Positions 27,216 to 35,523 of a DNA stretch of 64,000 bases are shown here, piece after piece. Source of the stretch: Roseivivax sediminis (GTDB lineage Bacteria; Pseudomonadota; Alphaproteobacteria; Rhodobacterales; Rhodobacteraceae); assembly GCF_900112685.1 (NCBI RefSeq), contig NZ_FOMS01000005.1:186001-250000 (forward strand). Reading direction: 5' to 3'. The translations under genes and the position numbers were made by a program. The notes under the pieces were generated by a model, which did not search any database, had not been told where the DNA came from, and worked only from the letters and a program-made list of their open reading frames with translations. Position 1 is the first letter of the stretch; the number at the start of each line of letters is the position of its first letter.

Positions 27216-28514
27216 ATGACCGAAACGCCCCAATACGGCTTCGACACGCTCCAGATCCATGCCGGCAGCCGGCCCGACCCCGCCACCGGCGCGCGCCAGA
27301 CCCCGATCTACCAGACCACAGCCTACGTGTTCCGCGACGCGGACCACGCGGCGGCGCTCTTCAACCTTCAGGAAGTGGGCTACATCTATTCGCGGCTGAC
27401 CAATCCCACGGTCGCGGTGCTACAGGAACGCATGGCCACGCTCGAGGGCGGCGCCGGCGCGGTCTGCTGCTCTTCGGGCCATGGCGCGCAGATCATGGCG
27501 CTGTTTCCGCTCATGGCGCCGGGGCGCAACGTCGTGGTCTCGACGCGGCTCTACGGCGGGTCGGTGACGCAGTTCAGCCAGACCATCAAGCGGTTCGGCT
27601 GGTCGGCGACCTTCGTCGATTTCGACGATCTCGACGCGGTACGCGCGGCGGTGGACGACGACACCCGCGCGATCTTCTGCGAATCGATCGCCAACCCGGG
27701 CGGCTATATCACCGATCTCGACGCCATCGCGGAGATCGCGAACGACGTCGGCCTGCCGCTCATCGTCGACAACACCTCGGCGACGCCGTACCTGTGCCGA
27801 CCGATCGAGCACGGGGCGACACTGGTCGTTCACTCGATGACCAAGTTCCTGACCGGCAACGGCACCGTCACCGGCGGCTGCGTGGTCGACTCGGGAACCT
27901 TCGACTGGTCCGCCTCGGGCAAGTTCCCGTCGCTGTCCGAGCCCGAGCCCGCCTATCACGGCCTGAAGTTCCACGAGACCTTCGGCCCGCTGGCTTTCAC
28001 CTTCAACGGCATCGCCGTGGGGCTGCGCGATCTCGGCATGACGCTGAATCCGCAGGCGGCGCATTACACGCTTCTCGGGATCGAGACGCTGAGCCTTCGG
28101 ATGAAGAAACACGTCGAGAACGCGGAGGCCGTGGCTCGCTGGCTGGAGAACCACGATGCGGTGTCCGCCGTGACCTATGCCGGCCTGCCCTCTTCGCCTT
28201 GGCACGACCGTGTGGCGCGGATCTGCCCCAAGGGGGCCGGCGGGCTCTTCACCGTGACGCTCAAGGGCGGGTACGAGGCCTGCACCAAGCTGGTCGACAG
28301 TCTGGAGCTCTTCAGCCATGTCGCCAACCTCGGCGACACGCGCTCGTTGATCATCCATTCGGCCTCCACCACGCACCGCCAGCTCACGCCGGAGCAGCAG
28401 AAGGCGGCGGGCGCGGCGCCCGACGTCGTGCGCATCTCCATCGGGATCGAGGATGCCGACGACCTGATCCGCGACCTCGACCAGGGCCTGGCCAAGGCAG
28501 CGGCGGCCGCCTGA
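27216..28514 (+). CDS. metY: O-acetylhomoserine (thiol)-lyase / aminocarboxypropyltransferase
   Basis: 432 aa. PLP enzyme that makes homocysteine from O-acetylhomoserine and sulfide. GGGAGGA lies before the ATG. Marks: the GFDTLQIHAGSRPDPATGAR N-terminus typical of this group, IYQTTAYVF, YSRLTNPTVAVLQERMATLEGG, CCSSGHGAQ, the PLP aspartate VDNTSATPY, and Schiff-base lysine K210 in HSMTKFLTGNG. Length fits MetY (about 430), not cystathionine gamma-synthase (about 390). Single-gene unit closed by a strong hairpin. Confidence 0.93.
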   Translation: MTETPQYGFDTLQIHAGSRPDPATGARQTPIYQTTAYVFRDADHAAALFNLQEVGYIYSRLTNPTVAVLQERMATLEGGAGAVCCSSGHGAQIMALFPLMAPGRNVVVSTRLYGGSVTQFSQTIKRFGWSATFVDFDDLDAVRAAVDDDTRAIFCESIANPGGYITDLDAIAEIANDVGLPLIVDNTSATPYLCRPIEHGATLVVHSMTKFLTGNGTVTGGCVVDSGTFDWSASGKFPSLSEPEPAYHGLKFHETFGPLAFTFNGIAVGLRDLGMTLNPQAAHYTLLGIETLSLRMKKHVENAEAVARWLENHDAVSAVTYAGLPSSPWHDRVARICPKGAGGLFTVTLKGGYEACTKLVDSLELFSHVANLGDTRSLIIHSASTTHRQLTPEQQKAAGAAPDVVRISIGIEDADDLIRDLDQGLAKAAAAA

Positions 28515-28520
28515 GGGCGA

Positions 28521-28580
28521 CGCCAGTGGCCCCGCGACCGCGCCGTCGCGGAGCCACTGGCGAGACTTCGCCAATTTTTT
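28521..28580 (+). terminator. Terminator-like hairpin after metY
   Basis: A stem of 17 bp with two small interruptions (arms 28521-28538 and 28545-28562: CGCCAGTGGC...GCCACTGGCG outside, CCGCGAC/GTCGCGG inside) begins 7 bp after the stop. A run of six T (28575-28580) follows. A second hairpin, ATTTTTTCG/CGAAAAAAT (28574-28582, 28591-28599), overlaps the T run. Confidence 0.7.
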
Positions 28581-28599
28581 CGCCTTCGCTCGAAAAAAT

Positions 28600-28833
28600 C
28601 GCTCGGAACATTATCGCCGGTCGTAGCACGCCCGGCATCTTCGGCGCCTGCCAAGAAAATCGGCGTGGCGCCGCGCTGCAGCAGCAGCGCTAACACCTCC
28701 GTTCTTTCCTCCGATTTCGCGCTTTCCGCGCCGGAATGCACCCGTACCCGGCGGAACATCGCCGGACGCGAGCTGTTCGCTGCTCAGGCCCTCAGCCAAT
28801 CCGAATGTGAAAGTCACGGAGGACCACGACCAC
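28600..28833. other. Rest of the metY to PRC-barrel intergenic region
   Basis: Beyond the terminator (the whole gap is 319 bp) no coding frame looks real. The stretch holds two GGAAC words (28605 and 28753), of which only the second has a matching -10, and a ribosome site (GGAGGA, 28818-28823) for the next gene. Confidence 0.5.
28753..28777 (+). promoter_or_regulatory. Candidate EcfG-type promoter of the PRC-barrel gene
   Basis: GGAAC (28753-28757), 16 bp, TGTT (28774-28777), ending 56 bp before the start at 28834. It matches the GGAAC-N16/17-CGTT stress-promoter consensus except one base, and repeats the design seen before the 70-aa lipoprotein gene. Confidence 0.4.
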
Positions 28834-30402
28834 ATGACGACCTTTACCCGCCTTCTCGTGAGCACCGCGCTCACGCTGCCCATGGCCGCCGCACCCGCCT
28901 TTGCCCAGGACTCCGATCAGCCCTGCCAAGAGCTTTCGACAATGATCGAGGACGGGGTGCCGCAGGATGCCTCGCTGACCGAGGAAGAGATCCGCACCGC
29001 GATCGAGAACGAGGAGACCTCGGTCTGCTCCGATCAGCTCGCGCAGCTCGAGCAGATGGAAACCGACAGCGACGGCGCGGAGGCGGATGCCGAAGCGAGC
29101 GCGGAAGCCGAAGTGGCCGAGCGTGAACAGACCACCGTTCAGATCGACGAAGAGCGTGTCGTCGAGGGCGTTGTCCGGCTCGAGCGCACGCCGCCGCAGG
29201 TGGACGTGGAACAAGGCGCCGCCGACGTGACCGTCCGCAATGCCGAGCCCGAGGTGACGGTCCAGCAGCAGCAGCCCGAGATCACCGTGCGCCAGCCGCA
29301 GGCGACCGTGTCGCTGGAAATGGCGCAGCCGACCGTGCGTATCGACCAACCGGCGCCCGAAATCACCATCACCATGCCGGATCCGAACGTCGACGTCGCG
29401 AACGCGGAACCTCAGGTCGACGTCCAGCAGGGCGAGCCGACCGTGTCCGTGCAGCAGGCGCCGCCGGCGGTGAACCTCGACCTTCAGGTCGTCAACAACG
29501 AGGACGCGACCGGCGACGGCGTTCAGGTCGAGGACTCTCAGTCCGGCCAGACCTACGCGCAGGGCGAAGAGCAGGAGCTCCAGCCGCTCGACAACGCCGA
29601 GGTGGCCGTCACGCAGGCCGAGCCGAACGTGACCTACGAGCAAGCGTCGAACCAATCGGGTGACGAGAGCGACGCGGCCGAGGGTAGCAACTCCGGCGGC
29701 GTAACGTTCGAGAGCGCCGGCCAACCGACGGTGAACTACGAATCCTCCGAGCCGAACATCGAGTTCAACATGACCGGCGAGCCGCAGGTCGAGTTCACCC
29801 AGTCCGGCGAGCCGCAGATCACGATGCAGACTGCGCAGTCCGGCGACGCATCGGACCAGCAGGACGGCGAGCAACAGCAGGCGTCGGATCAGTCCGGTCA
29901 GTCGGCCGAGGGCGACGAGTCCGAGATGGCAAACGCCGAGGACAGCGAGATGACCTCGGACGACAGCCAGTCCGCCGAAGCCAACGCGAGTGCCGAGTCG
30001 GACAACAGCGACAGCGGTGACATGCAGTCCGCCGATGCCGAGCAGTCGGCCGGTGAAGGCGAAGACATGCAGACGGCCGGCGGTCAGAACGATCTCGGCA
30101 TCTCGGTCGACGGCTACGAGGCAGTCGCGGCCGCGGATGTCGAGCGTGAAGAGCTGACGGACTCCGCGCTGTTCAACGCCAACAACGAGCGGATCGGCGA
30201 CATCGAGGAAGCGGTCACCAACGGTGACGGCATCGAGCAGATCGTCGTCGGCGTCGGCGGCTTCCTCGGCCTCGGTCAACGCCAGGTGGCAGTGTCCCTG
30301 GACGAACTGCAGGTGATGCGCGCCAGCGAAGGCGACGAGGTCCGCGTCTACACCGACATGACGCGCGACGAGATCGAGAACATGGAACAGTACGACGGCT
30401 GA
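28834..30402 (+). CDS. Secreted PRC-barrel protein with long acidic PxVxV repeats
   Basis: 522 aa from ATG 28834, the start that puts the signal peptide (residues 1-25, ending APAFAQ) at the N-terminus. Residues 35-85 are acidic with two cysteines. From about 118 to 217 come about eleven short repeats of 8-11 residues on the theme P-x-V/I-x-V/I (PQVDV, PEVTV, PEITV, PTVRI, PNVDV, PTVSV), and a second set lies near 265-332 (PNVTY, PTVNY, PNIEF, PQVEF). Residues 340-415 are Ser/Asp/Glu/Gln-rich low complexity. A PRC-barrel (about 425-522) closes the protein. Probably an envelope protein of the stress response; the repeats could form a beta-structured stalk. Exact role unknown. Confidence 0.75.
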   Translation: MTTFTRLLVSTALTLPMAAAPAFAQDSDQPCQELSTMIEDGVPQDASLTEEEIRTAIENEETSVCSDQLAQLEQMETDSDGAEADAEASAEAEVAEREQTTVQIDEERVVEGVVRLERTPPQVDVEQGAADVTVRNAEPEVTVQQQQPEITVRQPQATVSLEMAQPTVRIDQPAPEITITMPDPNVDVANAEPQVDVQQGEPTVSVQQAPPAVNLDLQVVNNEDATGDGVQVEDSQSGQTYAQGEEQELQPLDNAEVAVTQAEPNVTYEQASNQSGDESDAAEGSNSGGVTFESAGQPTVNYESSEPNIEFNMTGEPQVEFTQSGEPQITMQTAQSGDASDQQDGEQQQASDQSGQSAEGDESEMANAEDSEMTSDDSQSAEANASAESDNSDSGDMQSADAEQSAGEGEDMQTAGGQNDLGISVDGYEAVAAADVEREELTDSALFNANNERIGDIEEAVTNGDGIEQIVVGVGGFLGLGQRQVAVSLDELQVMRASEGDEVRVYTDMTRDEIENMEQYDG

Positions 30403-30425
30403 ACGCCGCTCAGAAACATTCCTAC

Positions 30426-30456
30426 AAAGGGCCGGTGCATTGCACCGGCCCTTTTT
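30426..30456 (+). terminator. Intrinsic terminator of the PRC-barrel gene
   Basis: A 14-bp perfect stem, AAAGGGCCGGTGCA/TGCACCGGCCCTTT (30426-30439, 30441-30454), runs into a T tract ending at 30456. It starts 24 bp past the stop. One of the clearest terminators in the window. Confidence 0.92.
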
Positions 30457-30570
30457 CTGTCGGGTTTTCCTAACCCAGTCGCCGCGAGATAACCGAAGGA
30501 CACCCGGCTGCGCGCCCTCCCCGGTGCAGAAACATGGGTCAGTGCGTGCAAGCGGCGCATCGACGGCCCT

Positions 30571-30602
30571 GCGATGCGCGGCGGCCTTAGGCCTTTATTC
30601 CG
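30571..30602. repeat. Dispersed intergenic repeat, copy 1
   Basis: The 18-mer GCGATGCGCGGCGGCCTT (30571-30588) and the 10-mer CTTTATTCCG (30593-30602) both recur in the gap before the act operon (42545-42562 and 42467-42476), in reversed order. The rest of the 30457-30661 gap shows no gene. Confidence 0.4.
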
Positions 30603-30661
30603 CGCGGGCACCATTCCGATGGTGCCCGACCAGCCAGTGCCAACGTGCAAACAACAAGAAA

Positions 30662-30688
30662 GGGCGCCTCCAGAATCTGGAGGCGCCC
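30662..30688 (-). terminator. Intrinsic terminator of the aldolase gene
   Basis: A 13-bp perfect stem, GGGCGCCTCCAGA/TCTGGAGGCGCCC (30662-30674, 30676-30688), reads on the minus strand into TTTCTT. It lies 36 bp past the aldolase stop. Confidence 0.88.
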
Positions 30689-30723
30689 CGAAACGACTTC
30701 AGCATGCCGCAGGGTGTCGGCGG

Positions 30724-31626
30724 TCAGACCGACGCGCGGTAGATCTTGTCGATGTTCGCGCCGAGCGCGGCGTTGAACTCGTCGTCGGACTGCTGCTTCG
30801 ACAGACCCTCGGTCAGCGCCCGGCTGAAGCTGGCGATCATCTTGGAGTTCTTCGACAGCCGCTCGCAGGCGTCATCGGTCGAATAACCGCCCGACAGCGC
30901 CACCACGCGCAGAACGCGGGGATGGTCGGCCAGCACGTCGTAGAGGCCCGGTTCGCTCGGAATGGTGAGCTTCAGCATCACCGTCTCGTCCTCGGGCAGC
31001 TTGTCGAGAAAGCCGTGGATCGCGTCCCGCAGCATCCCCTCGGCCTCAGCCTTGGTCTCCGAATGGATGTCCACCTCGGGCTCCAGGATCGGCACGAGGC
31101 CGGCATTGGTGACGAGCTTGGCGATCTCGAATTGCTGCGCGACGATGGCGTCGATCCCGTCGGGATTGGCCTCGTGGATGACCGAGCGTTCCTTGGTCCC
31201 GAAGATGCCGAAGCCCGCGGCCTCGGTCAGCAGCGCCTCGAGGCCGGGCATCGGCTTCATCATCTGGACGCCCTTGTCCTGCGCCTCGAGCCCCTTGTCG
31301 ATCTTCAGGAAGGGCACGATGCCGCGGTCGTTCCACAGAAGGTCCGCCACCGGCTTGCCCTCGATCTCGCCGCGCATGGTGCGCTCGAACAGGATCGCGC
31401 CCAGCACCTTCTGGCTGGTGAAATCCGGCGCGGTGATGATCCGCGCGCGCATCTCGTGGATCTCGGCGAACATCTCCTCCTCGCCGGAATACTGGTCCTC
31501 CTCGACCCCGTAGAGGCGCAACGCCTTCGGGGTCGATCCACCCGACTGGTCGAGCGCGGCGATGAAGCCCTGACCCGTCTCCATACGGCGGGCCATGTCG
31601 ACAAAAGCGGCGGTGTCCTTGGCCAT
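30724..31626 (-). CDS. Class I fructose-bisphosphate aldolase
   Basis: 300 aa from the ATG at 31626 (AAGAGA upstream). Splits fructose-1,6-bisphosphate into two triose phosphates, or runs in reverse in gluconeogenesis. The N-terminus FIAALDQSGGSTPKALRLYG carries the phosphate and substrate Asp-Gln-Ser motif; VPFLKIDKGLEAQDKGVQMM, GTKERSVIHEANPDGI, VPILEPEVDIHS, the Schiff-base region ETVMLKLTIPSEP, and the phosphate-binding VVALSGGYSTDDAC follow in order. This metal-independent bacterial class I type is common in the Rhodobacteraceae. Single-gene unit with its own terminator. Confidence 0.93.
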   Translation of the reverse strand: MAKDTAAFVDMARRMETGQGFIAALDQSGGSTPKALRLYGVEEDQYSGEEEMFAEIHEMRARIITAPDFTSQKVLGAILFERTMRGEIEGKPVADLLWNDRGIVPFLKIDKGLEAQDKGVQMMKPMPGLEALLTEAAGFGIFGTKERSVIHEANPDGIDAIVAQQFEIAKLVTNAGLVPILEPEVDIHSETKAEAEGMLRDAIHGFLDKLPEDETVMLKLTIPSEPGLYDVLADHPRVLRVVALSGGYSTDDACERLSKNSKMIASFSRALTEGLSKQQSDDEFNAALGANIDKIYRASV

Positions 31627-31735
31627 GTCTGTGGTCTCTTCCCTCAAGCGGTTATGTCGCAGACCGTCTACGACATGGCCCCGCGTCGCGATAGGGCCCG
31701 AGACGCCTTTTAACGCTAACAGCGCGCTCTGCCGC

Positions 31736-33094
31736 TCAGCGCGGGTCCACCCGCAGATGGATGCCGCCCTTCGCGCGCACGGTCAGATGCGCCACCGGCT
31801 CCGGCACCCGCCCCGGCACGGGCGCCACGCGATGATCGCGCAGGAGCCGCGCGAGCAGCAGCGGCCCCTCTACCATCGCGAAGCCTGCGCCGGGGCACAC
31901 GCGCGCGCCGGCCGAGAACGGGATATAGGCGTCGCGCTGGCAGGCGCGGCCGTTCTCGGTGCTCCAGCGCGCGGGGTCGAACCCGTCCGGGTTCTCCCAC
32001 AGCCGTTCGTGCCGGTGCAGGTGCCAGGGGCTGAGCACGACCTGCGCGCCCTTCGGCAGATCGCGATCCCGGAATCGCTCCGGGCACGTCGTCTGCCGCA
32101 CCATCATCGGCACGGGGGGATAAAGGCGCAGCGCCTCCCGAAACACGTCCCTTGCGACGCGCAGCCGGCTCATGTCACCGAACGCGCCGGTCATCCCCTG
32201 CGCCTCCTCCGCCACCCTGTCCTGCCATTCCGGGTGCGTGGCCAGGAGATACAGCGCCCAACCGAGCGCCGAGGCCGAGGTCTCGTGGCCCGCCAGGAAG
32301 AAGATCGCGACCTGGTCGACCATCTCCTCGGTGGTGAAGGTCTCTCCCGTCTCGGGATCGCGGGTGGTCATGATCTTGGTCGCCAGGTCGTCCGGCGCGC
32401 TGCCGGCCGCGATCTCGGCCATGCGCCGCTCCGTCAGCTCGGTGATGAGCGCCCGGATCCGCCGCGCCGCCCGCTTCGTGTCGCGCCGGAAGAAGCGCGG
32501 CAGCGCGCGCGGCAGCGGCACGAAGGCGGCAAGGTTCAGGATCGGCTGGCTGCGCTGATAGGCGCGGAATTCGTGGAACACCGCCTGCGCCATCCGGTCC
32601 TCGATCGGGATCGAAAAAAGCGTCCGGAAGATCACGTCGGCGGCGGCGTGGCTCGCCTGTTCTTCGGCCTCCAACTCGCCGGGGGCAAGCCGTGCCGCGG
32701 CCGCCTCGCTCGCCGCCAACATCGCGGGCCAGGTATCGCGCAGCCGCCCCCCCTCGAAGGCGGGGTCGATGATCCGCCTCTGCCGCTCCCACGCCGCGCC
32801 GTTGGTCAGGAACACGCTCTCGCCCAGGAGCGGGCGCAGCCCCTCGCCGATCCGGTCCGATTTCGGAAAATCGCGCGGGCGGTCCTTCAGCACCGTCTTC
32901 ACGAGGTCCGGCTGGTTCACGAGGTAGGACCGGAAGAAGGGCGTGCGGAACTCGGCCATCCACGCGCGATAAAGCCGCGCCGGCTGGGCCGACAGGATAT
33001 CCGCGCGGAAGAGCTTCGCATAGCGCCAGAGCGACACGCGCTCGGCGCGCGACGGCGGCTTCGGCGGCAATCCGGGCGGGCCGTCCGGGCTCAT
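31736..33094 (-). CDS. Cytochrome P450
   Basis: 452 aa from ATG 33094, which overlaps the stop of the upstream gene as ATGA. Heme-thiolate monooxygenase: the I-helix oxygen motif is FLAGHETSA, the K-helix ExxR is EALR in REALRLYPPVPMM, and the heme loop FSAGARVCPGAGFAM holds the ligand C400. The N-terminus WRYAKLFRADILSAQPARLYR fits the P450 group found widely in Rhodobacteraceae. No membrane anchor and no fused reductase, so it needs external ferredoxin and reductase. Substrate unknown; translational coupling with an alpha/beta-hydrolase-like membrane protein suggests action on a hydrophobic or lipid substrate. Confidence 0.92.
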   Translation of the reverse strand: MSPDGPPGLPPKPPSRAERVSLWRYAKLFRADILSAQPARLYRAWMAEFRTPFFRSYLVNQPDLVKTVLKDRPRDFPKSDRIGEGLRPLLGESVFLTNGAAWERQRRIIDPAFEGGRLRDTWPAMLAASEAAAARLAPGELEAEEQASHAAADVIFRTLFSIPIEDRMAQAVFHEFRAYQRSQPILNLAAFVPLPRALPRFFRRDTKRAARRIRALITELTERRMAEIAAGSAPDDLATKIMTTRDPETGETFTTEEMVDQVAIFFLAGHETSASALGWALYLLATHPEWQDRVAEEAQGMTGAFGDMSRLRVARDVFREALRLYPPVPMMVRQTTCPERFRDRDLPKGAQVVLSPWHLHRHERLWENPDGFDPARWSTENGRACQRDAYIPFSAGARVCPGAGFAMVEGPLLLARLLRDHRVAPVPGRVPEPVAHLTVRAKGGIHLRVDPR

Positions 33095-34323
33095 GCCGCC
33101 ATCGAGGTGAACTTGGACACCGGCACGTCGATCCGGCTGGCCGAGGGCGGACGCCCGGCATAGCGGGTGGCAAGGCTGAGCGGCCCCGCGGTGATCTGGA
33201 AGTAGTCGTAATCGAGCGGCCGGTCGAAGGCGCACAGGTACTGGAAATGCAGCCGGAAGAAACGCCAGCGCAGCTCCTTCCACCGCGCCGAGCTGAGCGA
33301 TCGGGTGAACTGTGCCGAGAACACCAGCGGCCAGCGTTTGCCCAAGGGCGCCACGCCCGACACAGCCACCGGATCGCAGAGCGCGAAGGCGCAGCCGTCC
33401 CCCGGCGCGGTCACGTCGACCCAGGTCAGCGCCTCGCTGGCCGACAGGAAATGCAGGTCCGCCCGCAGCCGGTGCGCGCCGGGCAGGAAGGACACCATCG
33501 GCACCACCTGCCCCAGCGACAGGAAGGCAAGGCGCGGCCCGTTCGCCGGCACCCGCCCCGACCGGATCAGGTCGGCGAGGATCGACACCCCCAGATGCGC
33601 GCCCGAGGAATGGCCGACCACCAGCACCTCGTCCGCCCCGTCCGTCAGCGCCGCTGCGATGGTGTCGGCGAATTCCGCCATGCGCCGCTCCAGCGGCGCG
33701 GGGCTGGCGCCGTTCCAGCGCGCCGAATAGGCGTAGTCGTGCATCAGGTAATAGGCGAGGAACGTGCCGTCCTTTTTCTTGAACCAGCGCAGCACCAGGG
33801 CCGCGAGCGCACCGCCCGACAGGAGCCCCACGGTACCGGCGAGGAGGCCCGACACAGGGCCGAGGAGCTCCGCCGCGACCGCGATCACCGCCGCGCCGAG
33901 TGCCAGCGCCACCAGAAGCTGCACCAGCAGCATTCCGATCGGATAGAGCGCCGCGATCACCGGCCCCTTGCGCAGCCGCATCAGCCGCCGCAGCGCGCCC
34001 GAGGCGACATAGGTCCACGCAGTCCGCACGAGCTGTGCGTAGGTCGCCGGGATGGTGTTCGACATCGACCCGCGGACGATGTCGGACCAGACCAGCACCT
34101 CGATATCCGCCGCGCTGTCCGCGTCGCCGATGCGCGCATCGACGTGCCAGCCATACGGGCCCTTCGTCGTCTTCGGCCGCAGTGTCAGATCGTAGCCGGA
34201 AATCTCGGCCTGAGCCGCGCCTTCCTTGCGGTAGAGCTCGCGGTAGCGGCGGGGGTGAATCGGATCGTAGCCGGGGATGTAGAACACCCGGCGCCTCCGA
34301 ACCTCCTGCGTGCCGTCTGCCAT
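33091..34323 (-). CDS. Membrane-associated alpha/beta-hydrolase-like protein
   Basis: 410 aa. An N-terminal RRRVFYIPGYDPIHPRRYRELY segment resembles the first strand and oxyanion loop of lipases. Two closely spaced membrane helices follow at about 125-175. The nucleophile elbow is VLVVGHSSGAH with probable catalytic S239 (GxSxG). The C-terminal part includes FLSLGQVVPMVSFLPG and WVDVTAPGDGCAF, the latter holding a possible acid residue. A serine esterase or lipase on the inner membrane is inferred. It overlaps the P450 gene by 4 bp, so the two proteins are made together. Confidence 0.7.
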   Translation of the reverse strand: MADGTQEVRRRRVFYIPGYDPIHPRRYRELYRKEGAAQAEISGYDLTLRPKTTKGPYGWHVDARIGDADSAADIEVLVWSDIVRGSMSNTIPATYAQLVRTAWTYVASGALRRLMRLRKGPVIAALYPIGMLLVQLLVALALGAAVIAVAAELLGPVSGLLAGTVGLLSGGALAALVLRWFKKKDGTFLAYYLMHDYAYSARWNGASPAPLERRMAEFADTIAAALTDGADEVLVVGHSSGAHLGVSILADLIRSGRVPANGPRLAFLSLGQVVPMVSFLPGAHRLRADLHFLSASEALTWVDVTAPGDGCAFALCDPVAVSGVAPLGKRWPLVFSAQFTRSLSSARWKELRWRFFRLHFQYLCAFDRPLDYDYFQITAGPLSLATRYAGRPPSASRIDVPVSKFTSMAA

Positions 34324-34416
34324 GCCTCGACGCTCCGTCTCGCGCGTCTTGCCAGCATAGGGCGCCAGTCCGGCCGATTTAAGGCGCGAAATGCGGCGCG
34401 ATTGCGGCCGGCGCGC

Positions 34417-35169
34417 TCAGCCCAGCATCGCCAGCGCAGGGAACGTTTCCAGCAGCCAGAACGACAACGCCGAAAACGCCCCGGTCAAAAGCGCGAGGCC
34501 GACGACGATCAGAAGCACGCCCATCACCCGCTCGATGGCCTTCATGTGCGGCTTGAGCCGGTTCATCAGCCCCATCGCACGGCTGAGAAACAACGCCGCG
34601 AGGAGAAACGGAATACCCAGCCCGGCGGCGTAGACCGCGAGCAGCACGGTGCCGCGGGTCACGTTCGCCTCGGACGCCGCGAGCGACAGGATCGCGCCGA
34701 GCTGCGGGCCGATGCAGGGCGTCCAGCCGAAGGCGAAGGCGAGGCCGAGGATATAGGCGCCGAAGGCCGATCCGCCCTGGTCGCCGGTCTCGATCCGTGC
34801 CTCGCGGTCGAGGAAGGGGATGCGGAAGACGTGCAGGAAGTGCAGACCGAACACGATCACGACCACGCCCGCACCGCGCGCCAGCCAGACCTGGTTCTGC
34901 AGGAAGAACGCTCCGAACGCCGAAGCGGTGAAGCCGAGCAGGACGAAGACCGTCGAGAGTCCCAGCACGAAGAAAAGCGCTGCCAGCCCCGCCTTCGCGC
35001 GGGCCGATCCGCCGGCGCGCATCTCGGTCACCGACACGCCGGACATGAACGCCAGGTAGGGCGGCACGATCGGCAACACGCAGGGGCTGAGGAACGAGAC
35101 GATTCCAGCCAGAAGGGCCACGAACATCGCGGGCGCGAGTCCCGCGTCGATGATCTCGATTCCGAACAT
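34417..35169 (-). CDS. ccdA: Cytochrome c biogenesis / thiol-disulfide transmembrane protein CcdA
   Basis: 250 aa, about six membrane helices. Carries electrons from cytoplasmic thioredoxin to periplasmic thiol proteins that keep apocytochrome c reduced. The two membrane cysteines of the family are present: SPCVLPIVPPYLAFMSG in helix 1 and GWTPCIGPQLGAILSLA in helix 4. It is divergent from a tusA-like gene 92 bp away. It would support maturation of the multiheme cytochromes encoded from 42.7 kb. Confidence 0.92.
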   Translation of the reverse strand: MFGIEIIDAGLAPAMFVALLAGIVSFLSPCVLPIVPPYLAFMSGVSVTEMRAGGSARAKAGLAALFFVLGLSTVFVLLGFTASAFGAFFLQNQVWLARGAGVVVIVFGLHFLHVFRIPFLDREARIETGDQGGSAFGAYILGLAFAFGWTPCIGPQLGAILSLAASEANVTRGTVLLAVYAAGLGIPFLLAALFLSRAMGLMNRLKPHMKAIERVMGVLLIVVGLALLTGAFSALSFWLLETFPALAMLG

Positions 35170-35261
35170 GCCCCGTGCTTAGGGCATCGCGGCGACAACG
35201 TCACGCGGGGCGCAGTCACAGGGGCGTGGACAAGCTGTCACATTCGGCCTAGGCCAAAGGC

Positions 35262-35483
35262 ATGACCCAAGACCTCGACGCGACCGGCCTGCTCTGCCCC
35301 CTGCCCGTGCTCAAGGCGCGCAAGCGCCTGTCGGCGCTCGCCTCCGGCGATGTGCTGGTGGTGACGACGGACGATCCCGCCGCGATCATCGACGTGCCGC
35401 ATTTCTGCACGGAGGCCGGACACGCGCTGGAAGGCCAGGACGAGGACGGCCCCCTGATGATCTGGACGATCCGCAAGGCCTGA
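35262..35483 (+). CDS. TusA/SirA family sulfurtransferase
   Basis: 73 aa. Small cytoplasmic sulfur carrier. The family signature CPLPVLKARK gives the persulfide cysteine C12, preceded by LDATGLL; VLVVTTDDPAAIIDVPHFC and a final WTIRKA strand complete the two-layer alpha/beta fold. AAAGG precedes the ATG. The sulfur acceptor (tRNA thiolation, molybdenum cofactor or other) cannot be told from sequence. It is divergent from ccdA. Confidence 0.9.
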   Translation: MTQDLDATGLLCPLPVLKARKRLSALASGDVLVVTTDDPAAIIDVPHFCTEAGHALEGQDEDGPLMIWTIRKA

Positions 35484-35523
35484 CGCGCGCCGATCCGACG
35501 CGCGTCATGGGGGTTGCCGGAGC

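Noticed and set aside
28605-28630. GGAAC near 28605 as another EcfG promoter
   Set aside because: No TGTT or CGTT at 16-17 bp downstream.
33247-35265. 672-codon + strand frame opposite the alpha/beta-hydrolase and ccdA genes
   Set aside because: Rich in Arg, His and Gln, as expected for the complement of Leu/Ala codons; covers two real genes and the gap between them.
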